Part shown: in pieces, positions 5,807 through 6,844 of the stretch
Position numbering within the stretch: position 1 is the stretch's first letter
Layout: each line of letters opens with the position of its first letter
NCBI GenBank assembly: GCA_031264395.1
Contig: JAISEB010000088.1
Location: 1 to 6,844 of the forward strand
DNA: 6,844 bases
Origin: Treponema sp.
Lineage (GTDB): Bacteria; Spirochaetota; Spirochaetia; Treponematales; Breznakiellaceae
Direction of reading: 5' to 3'
Made by a program: the position numbers and the translations under genes
Notes under the pieces: model-generated
What the model saw: the letters and a program-made list of their open reading frames with translations, nothing else
What the model was told of the DNA's origin: nothing
The model's database searches: none

Positions 5807-6363
5807 TATGCGGAATCGACGAGGCGGGAAGGGGCCCCCTTGCCGGGCCCGTCGCCGCCGCGGCGGTGGCGCTGCCGGGGGACTTTCCCTTTGATATTCT
5901 TGACGATTCAAAAAAACTCGGCGCGAAAAGGCGGGAAGAGGCGCGTCTTGTCATCTGCCGCCAGGCCGCGGCCTGGGGCGTAGGCTGGGCTTCCGCCGCG
6001 GAAATCGACGAGCTTAACATCCTTAAGGCAAGCCTTCTTGCGATGAAGCGGGCCTACCAGGCAATGATCCTCAATTGGCGCTGCGCCCCGGAAGAACTTT
6101 CGGCTGTGGTAGACGGCCTTCATGTTCCCGCCCTTCCTGTTTCCTGTTCCGCCATGGTCAAGGCCGACGCCGCCGTTCCCGAAGTCATGGCCGCGTCCAT
6201 TCTCGCGAAAACCGCCCGCGACAGGATGATGGAAAGGTACTCCTGGTTTTACCCCGAATACGGCTACGAACGGCACATGGGGTATCCCACAAAGGAACAC
6301 CGCGCCCTCATCGCGCGGTACGGCCCTTCCCCCATACAGCGGGCAAGCTTCAGGGTAAGGTAA
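5803..6363 (+). CDS. rnhB: Ribonuclease HII
   Basis: A 186-residue cytoplasmic enzyme that cuts the RNA strand of RNA:DNA hybrids and incises DNA 5' of single misincorporated ribonucleotides, starting ribonucleotide excision repair. The family signature DEAGRGPLAGPV is at 6-17 with catalytic D6 and E7. The other two metal-binding acids are D104 (VVDG) and D122 (VKADAAVPEV), followed by AASILAKTARDRMM (130-143). YGYERHMGYPT (153-163) carries the conserved tyrosine (Y161) that reads the RNA-DNA junction. Residues 175-183 (PSPIQRASF) form the usual C-terminal block. The catalytic set is complete and the length slightly short but normal. GTG at 5803 is the start because the first beta-strand (ICGIDEAG) begins at once. 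The GTGA overlap with the stop of the large gene indicates translational coupling. It is the last gene of its operon. Confidence 0.96.
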   Translation: MICGIDEAGRGPLAGPVAAAAVALPGDFPFDILDDSKKLGAKRREEARLVICRQAAAWGVGWASAAEIDELNILKASLLAMKRAYQAMILNWRCAPEELSAVVDGLHVPALPVSCSAMVKADAAVPEVMAASILAKTARDRMMERYSWFYPEYGYERHMGYPTKEHRALIARYGPSPIQRASFRVR

Positions 6364-6394
6364 AGGCGGAAGGAAGGCCGTGTTTAACAGGGTC

Positions 6395-6416
6395 TCTTAA
6401 AACTTCAGTTTTTAGA
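6395..6416. repeat. A/T-rich inverted repeat between the convergent rnhB and AraC genes
   Basis: TCTTAAAAC (6395-6403), a TTCA loop and GTTTTTAGA (6408-6416) pair over 9 bp with one T-T mismatch. It lies 31 nt after the rnhB stop and 27 nt from the AraC stop. The T-rich 3' arms could act as a weak bidirectional terminator, but the stem is A/T-rich and no further U-tract follows in either direction. It may instead be a dispersed palindrome. Confidence 0.4.
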
Positions 6417-6443
6417 AACACCTTTAGCTGCCGTTTTCTTGCC

Positions 6444-6844
6444 TTATTGGCTGTTTCTGAATCCGCTCGGAGAGGAGCCGGTTGTTTTTGTGAAGAACCT
6501 GGTAAAGGCGGAAGTGTCACGAAAGCCGAATTCCGCCGCGATGTTCCCGATGTTTTCCGATGAGGCGAGCAGCCTTTCCTTTGCGGCCTCTACCAGTACC
6601 TTCCGGTGAAGGGCGATGGGAGGAAGGCCGAAATATTCCTGGAATTTGTTTGAGATATAGGTGGGATTAAGCCTGTACTTTTTTGCAAGCTGTTTGAGGC
6701 TCATCTTCGCGTCGGGCCTGCCGGTAATGTCTTCAAGCATGTTGAAAAAATGCTGGGGAATCGATGTAGAAACGGCGCTCTTTTCCGAACTGATGAAATT
6801 TTCAAAAAGACAGGCAAGCACGTCAAGCGCGCGGGCCTTTTTAT
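6444..6844 (-). CDS. AraC-family transcriptional regulator, partial (N-terminus off right edge)
   Basis: The 132 visible residues end at the TAA at 6444-6446, and the frame stays open to the window edge (KKARALDV...), so the gene starts outside; the GTG at 6821 is unlikely to be the true start. The visible part is the C-terminal DNA-binding domain. The first helix-turn-helix begins MSLKQLAKKYRLNPTYIS and continues through KFQEYFG. A long linker helix (about HRKVLVEAAKERLL) follows. The second helix-turn-helix (IGNIAAEFGFRDTSAFTRFF) ends in the family signature TGSSPSGFR. Such proteins activate or repress transcription in response to a ligand or phosphorylation signal sensed by the missing N-terminal part. 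Upstream of the domain, ALDVLACLFENFI looks like the helix joining the two parts. It is convergent with rnhB, and its targets cannot be read from this window. Confidence 0.9.
   Translation of the reverse strand, partial: KKARALDVLACLFENFISSEKSAVSTSIPQHFFNMLEDITGRPDAKMSLKQLAKKYRLNPTYISNKFQEYFGLPPIALHRKVLVEAAKERLLASSENIGNIAAEFGFRDTSAFTRFFTKTTGSSPSGFRNSQ

Noticed and set aside
6359..6514. Exact 14-nt direct repeat GGTAAAGGCGGAAG at 6359-6372 and 6501-6514
   Set aside because: One copy spans the rnhB stop and the other is within the AraC coding region. There is no longer homology, so it looks like chance in a sequence rich in GGCGGAA words.

Overview
The window looks like chromosomal DNA of a free-living or gut-associated spirochaete of the Treponema group (Treponematales, Breznakiellaceae-like). 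This rests on family resemblance: a coiled-coil/DUF3782-type gene of a kind I associate with termite-gut treponemes, a minimal rhomboid beginning with a KYNAPV-type N-terminus, and a large exported protein with chitobiase-C-terminal-like and beta-helix sequence. G+C looks moderately high (high 50s percent by eye, not computed). The taxonomic call is inference, made without any database search.

Layout. A gene fragment on the minus strand (1-329, start at 329, C-terminal part cut off by the window edge) encodes a coiled-coil protein leading into a probable PD-(D/E)XK nuclease-like domain. It is divergent from xth (528-1319, exonuclease III family). The 198-base divergent region holds a sigma70-like promoter for the minus gene, a perfect 11-bp inverted repeat that would lie near the 5' end of its mRNA, and a -10 box placed so close to the xth GTG that its transcript may be leaderless. 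A rhomboid-family membrane protein (1408-1983) follows on the plus strand. A second promoter of the same leaderless type precedes a tight three-gene block: a purine-type phosphoribosyltransferase (2047-2691), a 1043-residue exported beta-rich protein (2675-5806, overlapping the first by 17 nt) and rnhB, ribonuclease HII (5803-6363, overlapping by 4 nt). A convergent AraC-family regulator (6444-6844, N-terminal part off the right edge) closes the window.

How the genes work together. xth (abasic-site and 3'-end repair) and rnhB (ribonucleotide removal from DNA, RNA:DNA hybrids) both maintain DNA. The phosphoribosyltransferase probably salvages purines. I see no biochemical link between these and the exported protein, so the block reads as co-transcription with translational coupling. 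I found no CRISPR array, insertion sequence, tRNA or rRNA. I also found no convincing new multi-gene system. The most original signals are the paired leaderless-type promoters, the 5'-UTR hairpin in front of the DUF3782-type gene, and the uncharacterised exported protein.
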